Shown here: positions 19,726-31,663 of the stretch, piece by piece
Position numbering within the stretch: position 1 is the stretch's first letter
Layout of the letters: each line of letters starts with the position of its first letter
Assembly (NCBI GenBank): GCA_023525975.1
Contig: CM042042.1
Location: 751,501 to 815,500 of the forward strand
Direction of reading: 5' to 3'
Length of the DNA stretch: 64,000 nucleotides
Source of the DNA: Smallanthus sonchifolius
Taxonomy: Eukaryota > Streptophyta > Magnoliopsida > Asterales > Asteraceae
Notes under the pieces: model-generated
Databases searched by the model: none
The model's input: the letters and a program-made list of their open reading frames with translations, nothing else
What the model was told of the DNA's origin: nothing
Position numbers and translations under genes: made by a program

Positions 19726-21269
19726 GTTTAAATTTTTTGATTGTTGATGATACCACTGGTAAAGGACTTTTTGATGTTACGCTTGAGGAATTAAATTCTC
19801 TTGGTCTTGATATTGATGATATGCGCGGTCAAGGCTATGATAACGGTTCAAATATGAAAGGAAAACATAATGGAGTTCAAAGAAGATTTTTGGATATAAA
19901 TCCTAGAGCTTTTTATTCTGCTTGTGGTTGTCATAGTCTTAATCTCGCATTATGTGACATGGCTAATAGTTGTACTAAATCTAGAGATTTTTTTGGAGTC
20001 ATACAACGGATTTATACTATATTTTCCATTTCTACTAAAAGGTAGCAAGTTTTGAAAGACAACGTTAAAGGTTTAACTCTTAAGTCATTGTCTACCACTC
20101 GTTGGGAAAGTCGTGTAGATAGTGTTACACCTATTAGATTACAACTTGTAGATGTGAGAGAAGCTTTGCTTCAAATTGGGGACAACGATAATGATGCTAA
20201 AATTCAAAGCGAAGCTAAATCACTAGCAACGAAAGAAGTTGGTGAATTTGAATTTTTGGTATCAATCGTCATTTGGTATGAAATATTAACAAAGGTGAAT
20301 GTGGTTAGTAAAAGGTTGCAATCGAAAGGTATGCTTCTTGATGTTGGTATTGAAGAAGTAGACAAGTTGATTAAATACTTCAAGAATTATAGAGAAACGG
20401 GGTTTTCTAAGGCGATTGACGAAGCTAAAGAAATTGCAAACGAATTGGGTGTTGATACGATATTCCTGCAAAGGCGTCCGATACGTAGGAAAAAAACAAT
20501 ATGATGAGACTTCAAGTGAAGAAGTTTTATTTTCACCCGATGAGGATTTTAAAGTCAATTACTTTTTATGTATTGTTGATCAATCGATTGCTTCCCTTGA
20601 AACACGATTCGAACAATACAAAGATTTTGAAAGACTATTTGGCTTTTTGTTTCCTAAAAAGTTGAGAGAGCTTGATGAAAAAGATCTCAAATCGTGTTGT
20701 TATCGCCTTCAAGATGCATTGAAATATAAAGAAAAATCTGATATTGATGCCAATGAATTATACTTGGAGTTGAAGTTGTTTGAGACATTTATAACTAGTC
20801 AAATCATTAGCCCTATTGATGTTTTAAACAATCTGAACCGGTTCGGTTTTTTTCCTAATGCATCAATTGCATATAGAGTGTTGTTGAGTATTCTGGTAAC
20901 GGTGGCTTCGGCGGAGAAAAGTTTTTCAAAGTTAAAGTTGTTGAAGTCCTACTTAAGATCGACAATGTCACAAGAAAAACTTAACGGTTTAGCGATGATA
21001 TCTATTGAAAGTGATACATTAGAGACTATGAATTATGAAGACTTGATCGAGAGCTTTGCTTCCAAAAACGCTAGAAGAGCCTCACGATTCACATAAGTAA
21101 GTAATCTCGATCATTTTGGTACATTACTTTTGTTTTATTAATTATTGTTATAACTATTATTGTCGTATTAAAGTTTTTTTATATAATATGATAATTATAT
21201 TATAGGGGGTCATTTTTTTTTGCATGTCCAGGGCCCAGAACTTTTTAAAGATTCTCGGGACCGGCCCTG
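19726..21269 (+). pseudogene. hAT transposase relic (TTF/ZMYM1-like, with hAT dimerisation domain)
   Basis: The plus strand reads RGQGYDNGSNMKGKHNGVQ and NPRAFYSACGCHSLNLALCD. It then reads TRWESRVDSV and finally VTVASAEKSFSKLKLLKSYL, ending at 21096. This is the DUF4371 plus hAT C-terminal dimerisation arrangement of plant TTF-type hAT transposases. It lacks the N-terminus, which is replaced at about 19726 by organelle-like DNA. There is a stop at 20043-20045 in place of a conserved Trp, and a frame change at the seven-A run 20490-20496. The 3' end ACCGGCCCTG at 21260-21269 matches a hAT-type terminus. A CAGGGGGCCGG at 19205 could be the opposite end, but no 8-bp target duplication supports that. 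Confidence 0.8.
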
Positions 21270-22130
21270 CGGGAACCCGTCATCGCGCCACACGATTCTT
21301 TCGCGAAGCGCTCTCTTAGATGTTTACACTCCTGCCCCGGCAAGCGAAGAGGTTTCAAGATACCAGTCGACCGAGTGAAAGTGAATAGCTCCGAGCAAAT
21401 CTTCTAGAAAGTGTACCCTTTGTCTTTACTCTTTCTATCTTCTAAAAAGAACTTCAAATCGAAAAAAGAAAAAATAATATTTTTTAGTATCATGATAAAT
21501 TTAAACGCACCCGTTGTAAATGTCTTGTAGAAATTTGGCGTCAAACTAAATGTCTTGTAGAAATTTGGCGTCAAACTAAACGTCATGCTGAAACTGGCGT
21601 CAAATTTCAACATGGCGTTTAGTGTGTCATTCTGTTTTACAACTAGAGCGATTTTACACTCTTGACGTCAAATATTAACATGGCTTTTAGTTTGTCACTG
21701 TCTTCTACAACCGCGTCGTTTAATTTTATCATGATTCTAAAACGTCATTTACAAAAAAATGGGGAAACGGGGAATCATGTGTTTCTATGTGTTTCACATG
21801 TGAAAAACTAATAAAAACTTATTTTCACATGTGAAAAACTCATTTTTACGTAATTTTCTTCGAATGTTTTGTATATAAACATATGAAAATCCGTTCTAAC
21901 AAAAAAAATTGGTTTTTGCAAAAATAAATCTTGTTTTTAATTTTTTTTAGAACGGCTTTTAAATGTGTTTATATGCAAAAACATCAAAGAAAATTATATA
22001 AAAATGAGTTTTTTATAACTTATTCACATGTGGTATATATGGTTCGCCGATTCCACATTTTTTATTTTTTATAGTCCCCAAAAAAACTTCCCAATATACA
22101 CATACATATGTATCCCTTTATTTTCGTATC
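21270..22130. other. organelle-style patch then AT-rich DNA with short repeats
   Basis: 21270-21420 is GC-richer and organelle-like. At 21515-21610 the phrase AAATGTCTTGTAGAAATTTG occurs twice in tandem with GGCGTCAAACTAAA. Related inverted phrases (TAGTTTGTCA) follow to 21700, suggesting a small fold-back. No gene is seen. Confidence 0.4.
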
Positions 22131-22285
22131 TAAGCACCCTCACACCTAAAATGTGGTTTAGATAATCAATCACGGTGGTTGTATTATTAATATCAGAATA
22201 AGTGAACATGGGAGTATTGAACAGCATGTAAAAGTTGTAAAAAATCATGATATGTGCGACAACATGATTTATTGACGAAAACTAA
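22131..22285. repeat. dispersed repeat, copy 1
   Basis: It contains AAAATGTGGTT, AATCAATCACGGT and TTATT(G/C)A(C/A)GAAAACTAA, which recur in the same order at 35283-35440. The pair is clearly homologous but diverged. I do not recognise the family. Confidence 0.65.
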
Positions 22286-23180
22286 TACGGCGTTTGGTTC
22301 ACGTAATTCATTGGATTTGGATTTGGATTTTAAAGAATTCATTTGAAATCTTTAATGTGCTTGGTTAGCATATTTGTTAATGAATTTGTAATATAAAAAT
22401 TCATAACTATTTAAATTCGTGATGGATTTTAAATTACATTAAAACATATACTACACGGGGTTGTTTAATAGAAAAATGAAAGTACAATAATGCATAAAAA
22501 AATTTAAAATAATCTATACAACAAAAAATAAAATTCTTTGTTTCCTTAATAAAGTAATATTTAGAATTCAATTATTATATTATTTTTCCTGAAAAATAAA
22601 AAAACATTAAGATAATTAAATTTTAAAATTCAAACTTACTTAAAATTAGAAAAATTAAAAGATTTTAATGAAAAAAAATATGGTAATAACATGTGGCATT
22701 CTATGAAATCATTTATTAGAATAAAGATTTTGATTCTAAATTCCTTCTCTATTAATATTGTTATATTATAAAAAAGAAAAGAACAAACAATACAACCATC
22801 AACACCTCACCATTAACCCCCCAACCACCCACAGGCCACAACCCATGTTAACCTAAAGGAAGTTTGGAGAGTCGACTAGCTAGTAGTTGAGATAAATGTG
22901 TAAATTCGATCTAATAGTCGTATGAAATTCAGTCTGAACAAAATTTCTCATACATAAGAAGGCAGGAGCATGTTATGGCCCGCATTAGGTCCGCTATTCT
23001 TGGACATAGGATGAAGTCTTATCTACGTGTGATTTAATTTGTATAACTTTTTATATTAAAAAAAGTCATGCGGGCTCTTATTTTTTAGTTATATTTTTAA
23101 GGTGTAATCATGTACTTAATTTATGTTAATCTGTAAAATAAATGGTAATATAGAAATAGATTCATCTAATTTTGGTATAA
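22286..23180. other. AT-rich DNA with a probable MITE start
   Basis: ACGGCGTTTGGTTCACG at about 22288 resembles the outer edge of common plant MITEs, but a matching opposite end was not found. The remainder is AT-rich with no gene. Confidence 0.3.
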
Positions 23181-23345
23181 CCATTGAGGCTGGCTGGTGG
23201 TAGTCTGGTATTGAGATAGAACTCAAAATTAAATAGGTCTTGAGAGTTTAAATCTTGATATTTGACTCTTGCTTTCAGCCTAGATTAGATTGGGTTTTAC
23301 CTGATCCGAAAATAAAGAGAATTAGTTGTTCTTTTCTAAAACGAA
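23180..23345 (+). mobile_element. SINE-like element
   Basis: Box A-like TGGTGGTAGTCTGG (23195-23208) and box B-like GAGAGTTTAAATCTTGA (23242-23258) are spaced as in tRNA-derived SINEs. The ends are not resolved. Confidence 0.45.
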
Positions 23346-23511
23346 AATCTAATTTTGGTATAAAGTCAAACATGTCTTTGACTTAAGATACATAGTCCAC
23401 CAACCAAGAGGTTGTGTAGTTCAAGTAAAAAAACGACCAATTGTTTGATGCCACGTGGACAATGACCCAATCACATTTTGAGCACGTAGAACCCATTTTC
23501 TTTTTAATATA

Positions 23512-23930
23512 ATTTAATATAATACCTAATAAACAAGTAAATTAGTATGACACTTGTCATAATTTTATGTCTCCTCACTTTTATTTTTGCGTCTCTATCC
23601 TATTAATAACCATCCCTACTATTTTAGGCATCAAATTAATTATATGTTTCAATTTTTATCTATACATTTTTTAATTTAAAATTGTGTTTATCTCAATCAT
23701 ACTTTTATTAATTCTATAAACCGAAAACAATTTTATACCTAGCTATGATTCAAATAAAAAAACTTTTAATCATATATTTATATGTTCACATTGTTCCATT
23801 TAACCGGGTGTATATGTTAATAAATTAAATTATATTTTATTACACGGGTTTTAAAAATATAAACTTTTTATAACTAAGTATATAATATTACATTTATTTA
23901 ACCCGTGTAATACACGGGATTCTAAACTAG
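23512..23930 (+). mobile_element. non-autonomous Helitron copy 2
   Basis: The 3' end is the hairpin CCCGTGTAATACACGGG followed by ATTCTAAACTAG, then host T at 23931. The 5' half aligns by eye with the minus strand of 31985-32130 (AATAAACAAGTAAA, ACACTTGT, CCTCCTCA, TATTAATAAC). The extreme 5' end has drifted, so the start is approximate. Confidence 0.7.
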
Positions 23931-24040
23931 TTATTATAATAATTAACATGTTTAGTCATCATATGCACATCTCTTGATTTGAAATGAAAAAAAAACTATA
24001 AATTTATGGATAAGAATTTATTAATAGCAGTGGTACCTTA

Positions 24041-25822
24041 GCCTAAGGGGTATACCCTCACGCGAGGGCATGTGTGAGGGTGCTCACGACATGAGCGAGG
24101 AGAGCACACCACCCCTCTCATACGTGAAGGGGGCGTGGGATTGGTGGCGTGAGATTCTTCACGCGAGGCAAGCACACAATTTGACCGTTAATATAGCCGT
24201 TGGACCTATTTTTGAACGTTGGAGAACATTTAAAAAAGAAAAGTACTATATATACAAACACAATCATATACCAAATAATTATCTCTATTTCACCAATTCA
24301 AACACAAACTTAATCAAAATGGCATCATTATCTTCCTCTTCATCTTCGAGTGACGAAGTGGCTCAAATGATGTTCCGTGCTTGGACATTCGTATCGATTA
24401 TGTGGTGGCACAAAGCCGAATCATCACAACCTTTAACAAGAAATGCTCGTCTAAACCGAGAACGGTCGGTTGCCAACGCCCAATTACTACATGATTATTT
24501 TAACGAAGGGTGTACGTATGACGATGAGCACTTTGCTACCCGGTTTTGAATGAGCCGGAATTTATTTTTAAGGATATTAAATAATATAGAAATAGAGGTT
24601 CCTTGGTTACGACAAGGTGTTGATGCGAGAGGTCGGGTTGGTTTCACTCCCGTTCAAAAGTGTACCGTCGCGATTCGTCAATTGGCGTATGGAAGCGCTA
24701 GTGATTCGTTCGAAGATTACCTAAAGATGTATGCCCGAACAATCAGGTCATGCATGTATAAATTTATTTAGAGCTATTATTAGATTATATGAAAGTAGAT
24801 ATTTACATAAACCATCGGCTAGCGACATTGAACAATTACTTGTAGCACATGAAGCTAAGCATGGCTTTGTCGGCGTGCTTGGAAGTATTGATTGTACACA
24901 TTGGGACTTGAGGAATTGCCCCCAACGCATGGTGAGGGCAGTTTGCACGTGGTGATCATCCTAATCCGAGTATTATGCTCGAAGCAGTTGCATCAAATGA
25001 CCTATGGATTTGGCATGCTTTTTATGGTGTTGCCGGTTCCAACAATGACATTAATGTTTTTAGACAATCGCCTATATTTGATGATTGGATAAACGAGACT
25101 GCACCGACTCATCTTTTGAATTTAGGAGGACAATTTACCAACGTGGGTATTATCTTGCCGATAGAATTTACCCCGAATATGTTGTAATTGTCAAGTCGCT
25201 TACGGAACCCATAGATGTTAGACGTAATACTTATAAAAAAGCTCATGAAGCGGCAAAAAAAGATATCGAATGAGCGTTTGGTATGTTAAAGTGTAAGTGG
25301 CATATTATCCAACGTCCGGCTAGGTGTTGTCTCAAAACAAAATGAGGAACATAACGTATGCTTGTATTATTCTGCGTAATATGATTTTAGAGGACAACGA
25401 CTTGGAAATTTGTCACTATAACCCAAACTAAGAGGAGCCTACGTATGAAAAAATTGACGAAGATAAAAAACGAAGCATCCGTCAAGAAATACGAAGCCGA
25501 GAAGTTCATCACGCTTTGAAAGCGGACTTGATTGAGCATATTTTCGAACGTTCGCAAAATTAGTTTCTATGTTAATTTTTTATGTAATTTTTATTTATGT
25601 TTTTATTTTATTTTATGTAACTTTTATTTATGTCTAAATGAATATTTTTTTTTTAAAATGAATATTTTATAATATATGCATTTAATGCTCACTTGAGTCG
25701 AATTTACATCTTGCCAAGTGAGAGCCAAGTGAGAAGTGTAGCATTCTGATGTGGCGCCTATGTGGCAGAAAATGTACTCTCACTTGGGAGAGCCAAGTGA
25801 GAGTATACCTCATACTCTTAGC
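24041..25822 (+). mobile_element. PIF/Harbinger transposon
   Basis: The element is bounded by TTA on both sides (24038-24040 and 25823-25825), the PIF/Harbinger target duplication. The ends are imperfect inverted repeats: the left GCCTAAGGGGTATACCCTCAC matches a right end that reads GCTAAG, a short insertion, then GGTATACTCTCAC on the opposite strand. It carries a degenerate DDE transposase (24319-25562). Subterminal CACTTGG/CCAAGTG fold-back motifs lie at 25690-25805. Confidence 0.85.
24319..25562 (+). pseudogene. PIF/Harbinger DDE transposase, inactivated
   Basis: The product would cut and rejoin the element. The protein opens MASLSSSSSSSDEVA. Family landmarks follow in order: GSIDCTHWDLRNCP with the first catalytic Asp, NDLWIWHAFYGVAGSNNDIN with the second, and YYLAD and NTYKKAHEAAKKDIE near the third acidic residue, ending in KADLIEHIFERSQN. 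Breaks are in-frame TGA codons at 24547, 24933 and 25271, each where relatives usually have Arg, and frame changes near 24732, 24920 and 25120. The companion Myb-like ORF of autonomous PIF elements is absent. Confidence 0.88.
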
Positions 25823-25825
25823 TTA

Positions 25826-26115
25826 GATACATAGTCCACTAACGTTATGTACAATTTAACGGAGTACAAATGTACAATTTCCTTTATCAAAAGCTTTTAG
25901 TTCAAATATCAATAACGACGGTTGTATTTCACAGTTAAAACTAAAAGTTAGAACTCACGGAAACAATTAATTTTGACGCATACTTGGTGGCATACCAACC
26001 ATTTGGGTTTGTTTGGTATTAGGTAATGGAATTGACGACTAAATGGAATGAACGAGGTAATGGAACGGACAAAGGAATGAAATGAACCATTCCATTCCAT
26101 TGTCTTGTTTGGTTA
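25826..26115. other. AT-rich flank and left part of a GTTTGG-type element
   Basis: From about 26005 the sequence TTTGTTTGGTATTAGGTAATGGAA and repeated AATGGAATGA phrases look like the left arm of a non-autonomous DNA transposon. Its right arm would be at 28130-28290 (inverted GGAATGAAATGG, CAAACGTTACC). The solo LTR at 26116 interrupts it. Confidence 0.4.
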
Positions 26116-27670
26116 TGTCACACCCCACCTCAGGCACCCCCTGGACGTGTGCGAGCCCGATTGGTATGGCTTGGTTACTTGATTTCAGAGCTTTATAAAA
26201 TAAAGCGGAAGTCTTTTTCAAAGGATCGTTTCATCAATCTTTCAACTTCAAGGGTTGTAATTATAAATACCAAAACTCAGTTGGAAAACAAAAGCCTTGT
26301 ATTTACTTTATAAACATGGGGTTTCAATACCCTTCTTATTTGATTACAAAACATAGTTTGAAATCAAATACATGATGACCCACTGGAAATAGTTTCAACA
26401 CAGGGTAGATCAGTTCCCTGGTCCTATCTCCTTTATTTAGGATTTCCCTTTACACGAGGCATGAGAATACTATGTGCATTCCATCCTTTTTCCTGGGTCA
26501 GATCTCACGTATGCCCATATACCTTCTCATCATATTTTAATCATTACGTGGAAATTATTTTAAAAATAAAACGTCAGCACGAACGCCGGTGAATACAATA
26601 TCTTGACATAAAATCATTTTGGCACAAATAAGTATTAATTTTATAATCACAACTTCCTTTCAATCTACACACTCAGCAGGTCTTTCCTGTTCAATCGCAC
26701 CACAGTATACACTGGCCGTATGTCTTTATAACAACAGGAACTCCATGTCCCTCATTTGTTATAAAGGGAAGCATCAGCCGTAATCCAGGAATTTCACCTG
26801 AGACCCGTGTATCCCTTGCAAGTTTTACGTATACCTATGGCCTGAATGCTTGTTCGTAGAAGAACGTTGAACATTACTTCATTAACATTTATTTGGCCAT
26901 TTTCATAAATAAAATGTTTGACATAAGTTTTGAAAGAGATAAAGTATTCACCTTGTTTTGTAGGAATGAGCCTCTAAAGTTAAAAGCTTAGCTTCTAGAT
27001 TCTTAACCCGATTTCCCTAGCGTTCCGACCTTTCTACGAGCGTTTCTTCTTAAACCGAGCACTACAAGGAGCGGGAATTGAACCGGGATCGTCGAGGATC
27101 GTCTACGGTTGCTCTGAAACTAATTTGGAGTGTGTTGGACAAGTTTTGTGTGAAGAATTCGATTGAACTCGTCAAACTATTTATAGGCTGAAAAACAGTC
27201 TCGTAGTGGACCGCTAAGCCGAAGGGTGGCGGTCCGCCACCGCCATGGATGGCGTCAGCCCTAAATGTCACACTCTGATTGCACCGAACATGGATTTGCG
27301 GCTAGCGGACCGTAACCGTTGGTCGTTGCGGTCCGCCACTCATACGCGTGGCGAATTCTGAGAACTTTGCGGCTGGCGGACGTTACCACCTGGCGTGGTG
27401 TTCTGCCACGAGTACACATATCACAATAAATGACCATTAGTCACTATACACGAGGCTTAACCAGATTCATTGCTTAACGACCAAGTAGCGGACCGTTAGC
27501 CTATACGGTGGCGGTCCGTCACCCAACTTAATCTCCAAGCGGACCGTTAGGTTTGACCTTAGCGGACTCCAAATTTTCATTTTGATCCCTAAACTTAAGT
27601 ATAATTACACTTATAGTCCCTAGGGTTTACCTTTTATCAAATCTTAGACATTTGTGGTGCAGGTGTTACA
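26116..27670 (-). mobile_element. solo LTR (Ty3/gypsy type, LTR 'D')
   Basis: It is bounded by a perfect 5-bp duplication ggtta (26111-26115, 27671-27675). On the minus strand it runs TGTAACACCTGCACC...GGTGGGGTGTGACA, the same style as the Tekay-like LTR at 50477. A TATA box TATAAATA lies at 27179-27187 (minus). Upstream of it are three to four fold-back repeats built on GCGGACCG...CGGTCCGC (27208-27560). Downstream are a donor-like AAG/GTGAATAC (26952-26944) and its exact complement at 26596-26588. No internal domain remains. Confidence 0.85.
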
Positions 27671-28300
27671 GGTTACCATAAGGGAATAGAATAAATCATT
27701 TCTTTATGTTACTTTGGTAGGCTAAAAAAGACGAAAGAATAAAATTGGTGATGAGTGGCGGTATTGGGTGATGGTTGGTGACGGTAGTTGATGGCGGCGG
27801 TGGTGCGTGGTTGTGGATGGGGGTGGCGGTGGCAGTGTTAGGAGGTGGCGGTGGTAGGTGGTGGAGGAGCCGACAGTGGTGGTGGTGGTAGGAGGTGGCG
27901 GTGGGTGCTGGTGACGGTGGCGGTGGTGGGAGGCGGTGGGAGATGGGGGTGGTTGGTGGCGACGGCGAGAGATAGCGGTGGGTGGTGGAGGCGGCGACGG
28001 TGGTCGGTGGTGGAGGCGGTGGTGGTTAGTGGTGGTGGGTGGTGGGTGGTGGTTGGTGGTGGTGGTAGGAGAGTGTGGTGGTAATGAAGGATCAAAGAGG
28101 GGATGAAATGAAAAAAAAAACATGGAGGGTGGATGGAATGAATTTGAGAGATCCAGAGGGAATGACATTACTTGTGGAATGGGTGATTCTATTCTATCGT
28201 CCAACCAAACACCAATTTTTTCATTCCCTCGTAATCGTCCATTTCATTCCACCTCCTATTCCTGCATATCAAACGTTACCTTTGGGTAGTGAGTCGTCCA
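27671..28300. repeat. GGT/GGC-rich low-complexity tract in a DNA-transposon-like element
   Basis: 27725-28080 is almost purely G, T and a few C/A on the plus strand, built of GGTGGCGGTGGT-type repeats. Long open frames on both strands (Pro/His-rich on minus, Gly-rich on plus) are by-products of the repeat. The following 28100-28290 with ATTCCATTC-type phrases looks like the right arm of the element whose left arm is at 26005-26115. Confidence 0.7.
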
Positions 28301-29385
28301 ACATCCATTAATTTTTTTTGTTTGTTAGATTTAAACTTGAGCGACATTTAATAAATTTTGACACTGACTCCTGAATTTTGACACCAATTAACCCTAGAAA
28401 ATTTTGACGCCGACCCATAAAAAAATAATTTATAATTTTAAAAATTTATAAATAAAAAACCTAATTAACAATATAAAGCTTAAGTATTAACCTATTATAA
28501 TACAATTAGCTCACGTAATGGCCCATTAAATCTTATAACCATTTAAAAAAGAAAGTCCAATTCTCATTTAAACAAACCCAGTACTCATTTAAACTTTAAA
28601 CCTAACTAAACAAATCCTTAATTTATTTTAGCGACAGTCAACACTCGGTCAGCATATTGCTTATTGCTTATTTAATTTAAAGCACAAATTTTAATACATA
28701 TAAATTATAACCTTGAATTATGGCAACATTTAATTAAAAATTATTTAAAAAGATGAAACATAATAAGCAACAATTATATAATATCTAACTTTAGACCTAA
28801 TATTTATTTTTTTCTAAAAAGTAGATCAACATCAGTTTGTCGATGTATGCAATTTTGAGAAGTTTTGAAGAAAGTTGGGATGCATATGTCAAGTACATCT
28901 GATCTAGATCCACGTTTTAAGTTGATGTTAGTTTCCTGGACTTTGAGAGATTGTATAGAGTAATGAGCTTAATAGTTAGGTTGAAAATATGACAAAAAAA
29001 CAATTCTTAAAACTTGATTATACATTGAATTTAAATTTTCAATTTTGAATTATGTATTATAAGTATGTTAAAAATATTATTTTTTTATTTTTATTATATA
29101 CCAATATGTGTAAAAAACATAAAATTAAAAAATAAACGAGACAAGCTCAACGAGCCATGAGTTGGCTCAAGTTTTTTACGAACCGAGCTCGAGCTCAACA
29201 TTTTAGCTTCTTAAGATAAATAAGTCGAGCATGAGCTCACCTTGGCTCAACTCGACTCGAATACAACTCTAGACTGGGTGGGCTCGTGCTCGGCTAGAAT
29301 ATTATAGCCCTAAACTTGAACCGACCCGAACCAAAAAAATGTAATAGTTTGTAATAGACAATAGTCCGAAAAAATCTCCGACACC
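28301..29385. other. AT-rich intergenic DNA
   Basis: The stretch includes TTTTGACACC/TTTTGACGCC repeats at 28355-28415 and a GAGCTCGAGCTC-rich patch at 29150-29260. No gene is seen. Confidence 0.35.
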
Positions 29386-29389
29386 CATG

Positions 29390-29645
29390 AAAAATTTCTT
29401 GTCCGTCGATGCACATACTTCTTTTTAACAGAAAATGCCTGGACACCCGGAATCACCATGGTAAACGGATCACCTTATGCCCGAAAAACAGAAGCGTGAT
29501 GACCCGGTCCCACACCACCCATAAGGAAACCCACAATTGGAAACCTCCTGACATAACCTGAAACATTTTATCTCAAGTAATACTTGAACCCATAACCTTT
29601 AATTTAAAAAGTAATGCAACTATCATTAAACCAGAAGGCTCGATG
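29390..29645 (-). mobile_element. SINE-like element
   Basis: On the minus strand a box A-like TGGTTTAATGATAG (29633-29620) is followed by a box B-like TTATGGGTTCAAGTA (29595-29581). This is the arrangement of a tRNA-derived plant SINE. The 3' end is not fixed. Confidence 0.6.
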
Positions 29646-30040
29646 GTGTGATACACGTACTTCAAATAAAAAATAAAAAAGAACATCACATGTTTCTTGT
29701 GTCGCCTTTAAAAAACATTTGATTCGTTGGATCTTTGAAAGAATAGTAGCACTCTATCTTGAGCGTAATCCATGTAGCCAATCGTGGGACTACAGTTGTT
29801 TGATCACTTGATATGAAAACTATAGATGTCGCAATAAATGAAAATAATGGCCTAACTTCCAAGTCAGTGTGTTCATATATATGTAATTATACCTTTTTTA
29901 TTTATTTTTTTCATTAATCGATTTTCTTTATTTTAACTTTTGCAGCTTTTCATGATATTCTAAGAAAAATAAATTAGTTTACAAAAATTGATCTACAACG
30001 GTTGGACATAACTAAGCGGCATTTTAGTCTTTAAAAAAGG

Positions 30041-30537
30041 GGTAACTTTACATAATAGTAACCAAGTTTTTCAAGTGTTTCATTTAAATCACTCAAAGTT
30101 TTTTTGTCCCTCTAAAGTCACTCAATTTTCACTAAGTGTTCCAATCCTATGTAATATTTTTATAAATGTTTAAATTTTTTAAAATTGAATGAGATAAATG
30201 AAACATATATGAATTTTTTTTACTATTTAGTAATTATTTTTTTCCAATTCGACTTAAATATAATAATTTTGAAACTTGTTTATTATTTGGTGAATTTTTT
30301 TTCTTCATTATTAGCTCATATTTTAAATTAATTAAAAAAAATTTCACTTATTAGTAACAAATATTCATACATATTTTATTTGCCTCATTCAGTTTTAAAA
30401 AATTTAAATATTTATAAAAATATTACATAGGATTGGAACACTTGGTGAAACTTGAATGACTTTGAAGAGACAAAAAAATTTTGAATAACTTAAATGAAAC
30501 ACTTGGGAAACTTAGTTACTATTAGATAAAGTTTTCC
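30041..30537. mobile_element. MULE-type fold-back MITE (long arms)
   Basis: The terminal inverted repeats are about 210 bp each. They begin GGTAACTTTACATAATAGTAAC and, on the other strand, GGAAAACTTTATCTAATAGTAAC. They continue through CAAGTGTTTCATTTAA and GTGTTCCAATCCTATGTAAT with few differences. Flanks TTTAAAAAAGG and TTTAAAAAAAGG are consistent with a 9-10-bp target duplication. There is no coding capacity. Confidence 0.85.
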
Positions 30538-30575
30538 ATTTAAAAAAAGGGACATTTACATATATATTTTTCTTT

Positions 30576-30786
30576 AGCCATCTCTGTCTTGGTGGTCAGA
30601 GGTTTTTCCCAAAGGGTTTTTCCTCTGTTGAGGTCATGGGTTCAAATCTTGCAAGATGCACCTCATAAAAACTAATAACACCCTCTACAGATTTCGAATT
30701 CCTTGGTGGATGTTCGGGTAGACTGATGTACGAGCCTCCCCTGGTGAGACATGGGACATGCCAGTTGAGCCCACGACGTTAAAAAA
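30576..30786 (+). mobile_element. SINE
   Basis: Box A TTGGTGGTCAGAGG (30589-30602) and box B GGTTCAAATC (30639-30648) are well preserved and 36 bp apart, as in tRNA-derived SINEs. The body ends in a short A-rich stretch near 30785. Confidence 0.75.
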
Positions 30787-31030
30787 TTACACACTAGGTT
30801 AAATCCCGTGTATTACACGAGTTGAATAAATAAAATGTTATATACTTAGTAATAAAAAATTTATATTTTAAAAAACCCGTGTATTTTAGTAATAAAAAAA
30901 TTATATTTTTAAAAACCCGTGTATTGAATAAACCGGTATATTACATCGGTTGAATTATTTATAATTAAATAATAAGTATCCGTAATTAGATTTATATTAA
31001 AAAAACTAAAAATAAATTCTTTTAATATCA

Positions 31031-31432
31031 TCTATACTATATAATAAATAAAAATCATTTATGCCACGTGTTGTTACCACATCGCTTCTCACCATTTTTT
31101 TCCCGTCTCTCTCTTATTAAATACACATTTCCTTTTTTTTAATAATGGTTTTTATTTAAAGAAAAAAATTAATTATACTAATAAAACATATTTATTTTAA
31201 ATTATCTCTTATTTTAAGAAACTTTAAAATTTAATTACGTAACTTTTGTTTTTTTTAACTAAATAGTGATTTAAGTCAAATTATATTAAATAGAAACTAA
31301 TGTATTCAAACCGTGTAATATACAGGTTTTTAAATATATAAACTTTTTATTACTAAGTATACAAAAAATTTATTACTAAGCATATAATATTAAATTTTAT
31401 CAACCCGTGTAATACACGAGATTTTAACCTAG
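31031..31432 (+). mobile_element. non-autonomous Helitron copy 4 (nested)
   Basis: It starts TCTATACTATATAATAAATA after host A31030. It ends with hairpin CCGTGTAATACACGAG and CCTAG before host T31433. It is 402 bp, opposite in orientation to its host, with no coding capacity. Confidence 0.82.
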
Positions 31433-31663
31433 TTATTCAATAAGGGAGAGAAACGGGAAAAAAATGATAAGATTAACCAGAAAGTGACACGTGTTCATAA
31501 AATTTTATTTATTAATATAAATAAAATATTTTGATATTATTATTTAATAGGAGAGAGAAACAGTAAAATTAATATTAAATAGATAAGAGAGGCGGGAAAA
31601 TATAGGTGAAGAGTAACCAGAGAGTGACACGTGTCCCCCATGGTTTTCCTTTATTATATAGTA

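Noticed and set aside
19205..21269. A complete hAT element from CAGGGGGCCGG to CCGGCCCTG
   Set aside because: No 8-bp target duplication is present (ttgactat against cgggaacc), the ends match only partly, and organelle-like DNA occupies the 5' part. Only the 3' end is accepted.
27722..28204. Pro/His-rich 160-residue frame (minus) and Gly-rich frames (plus)
   Set aside because: They follow from the GGT/GGC tract, which is open in several frames at once; no conserved protein is visible.
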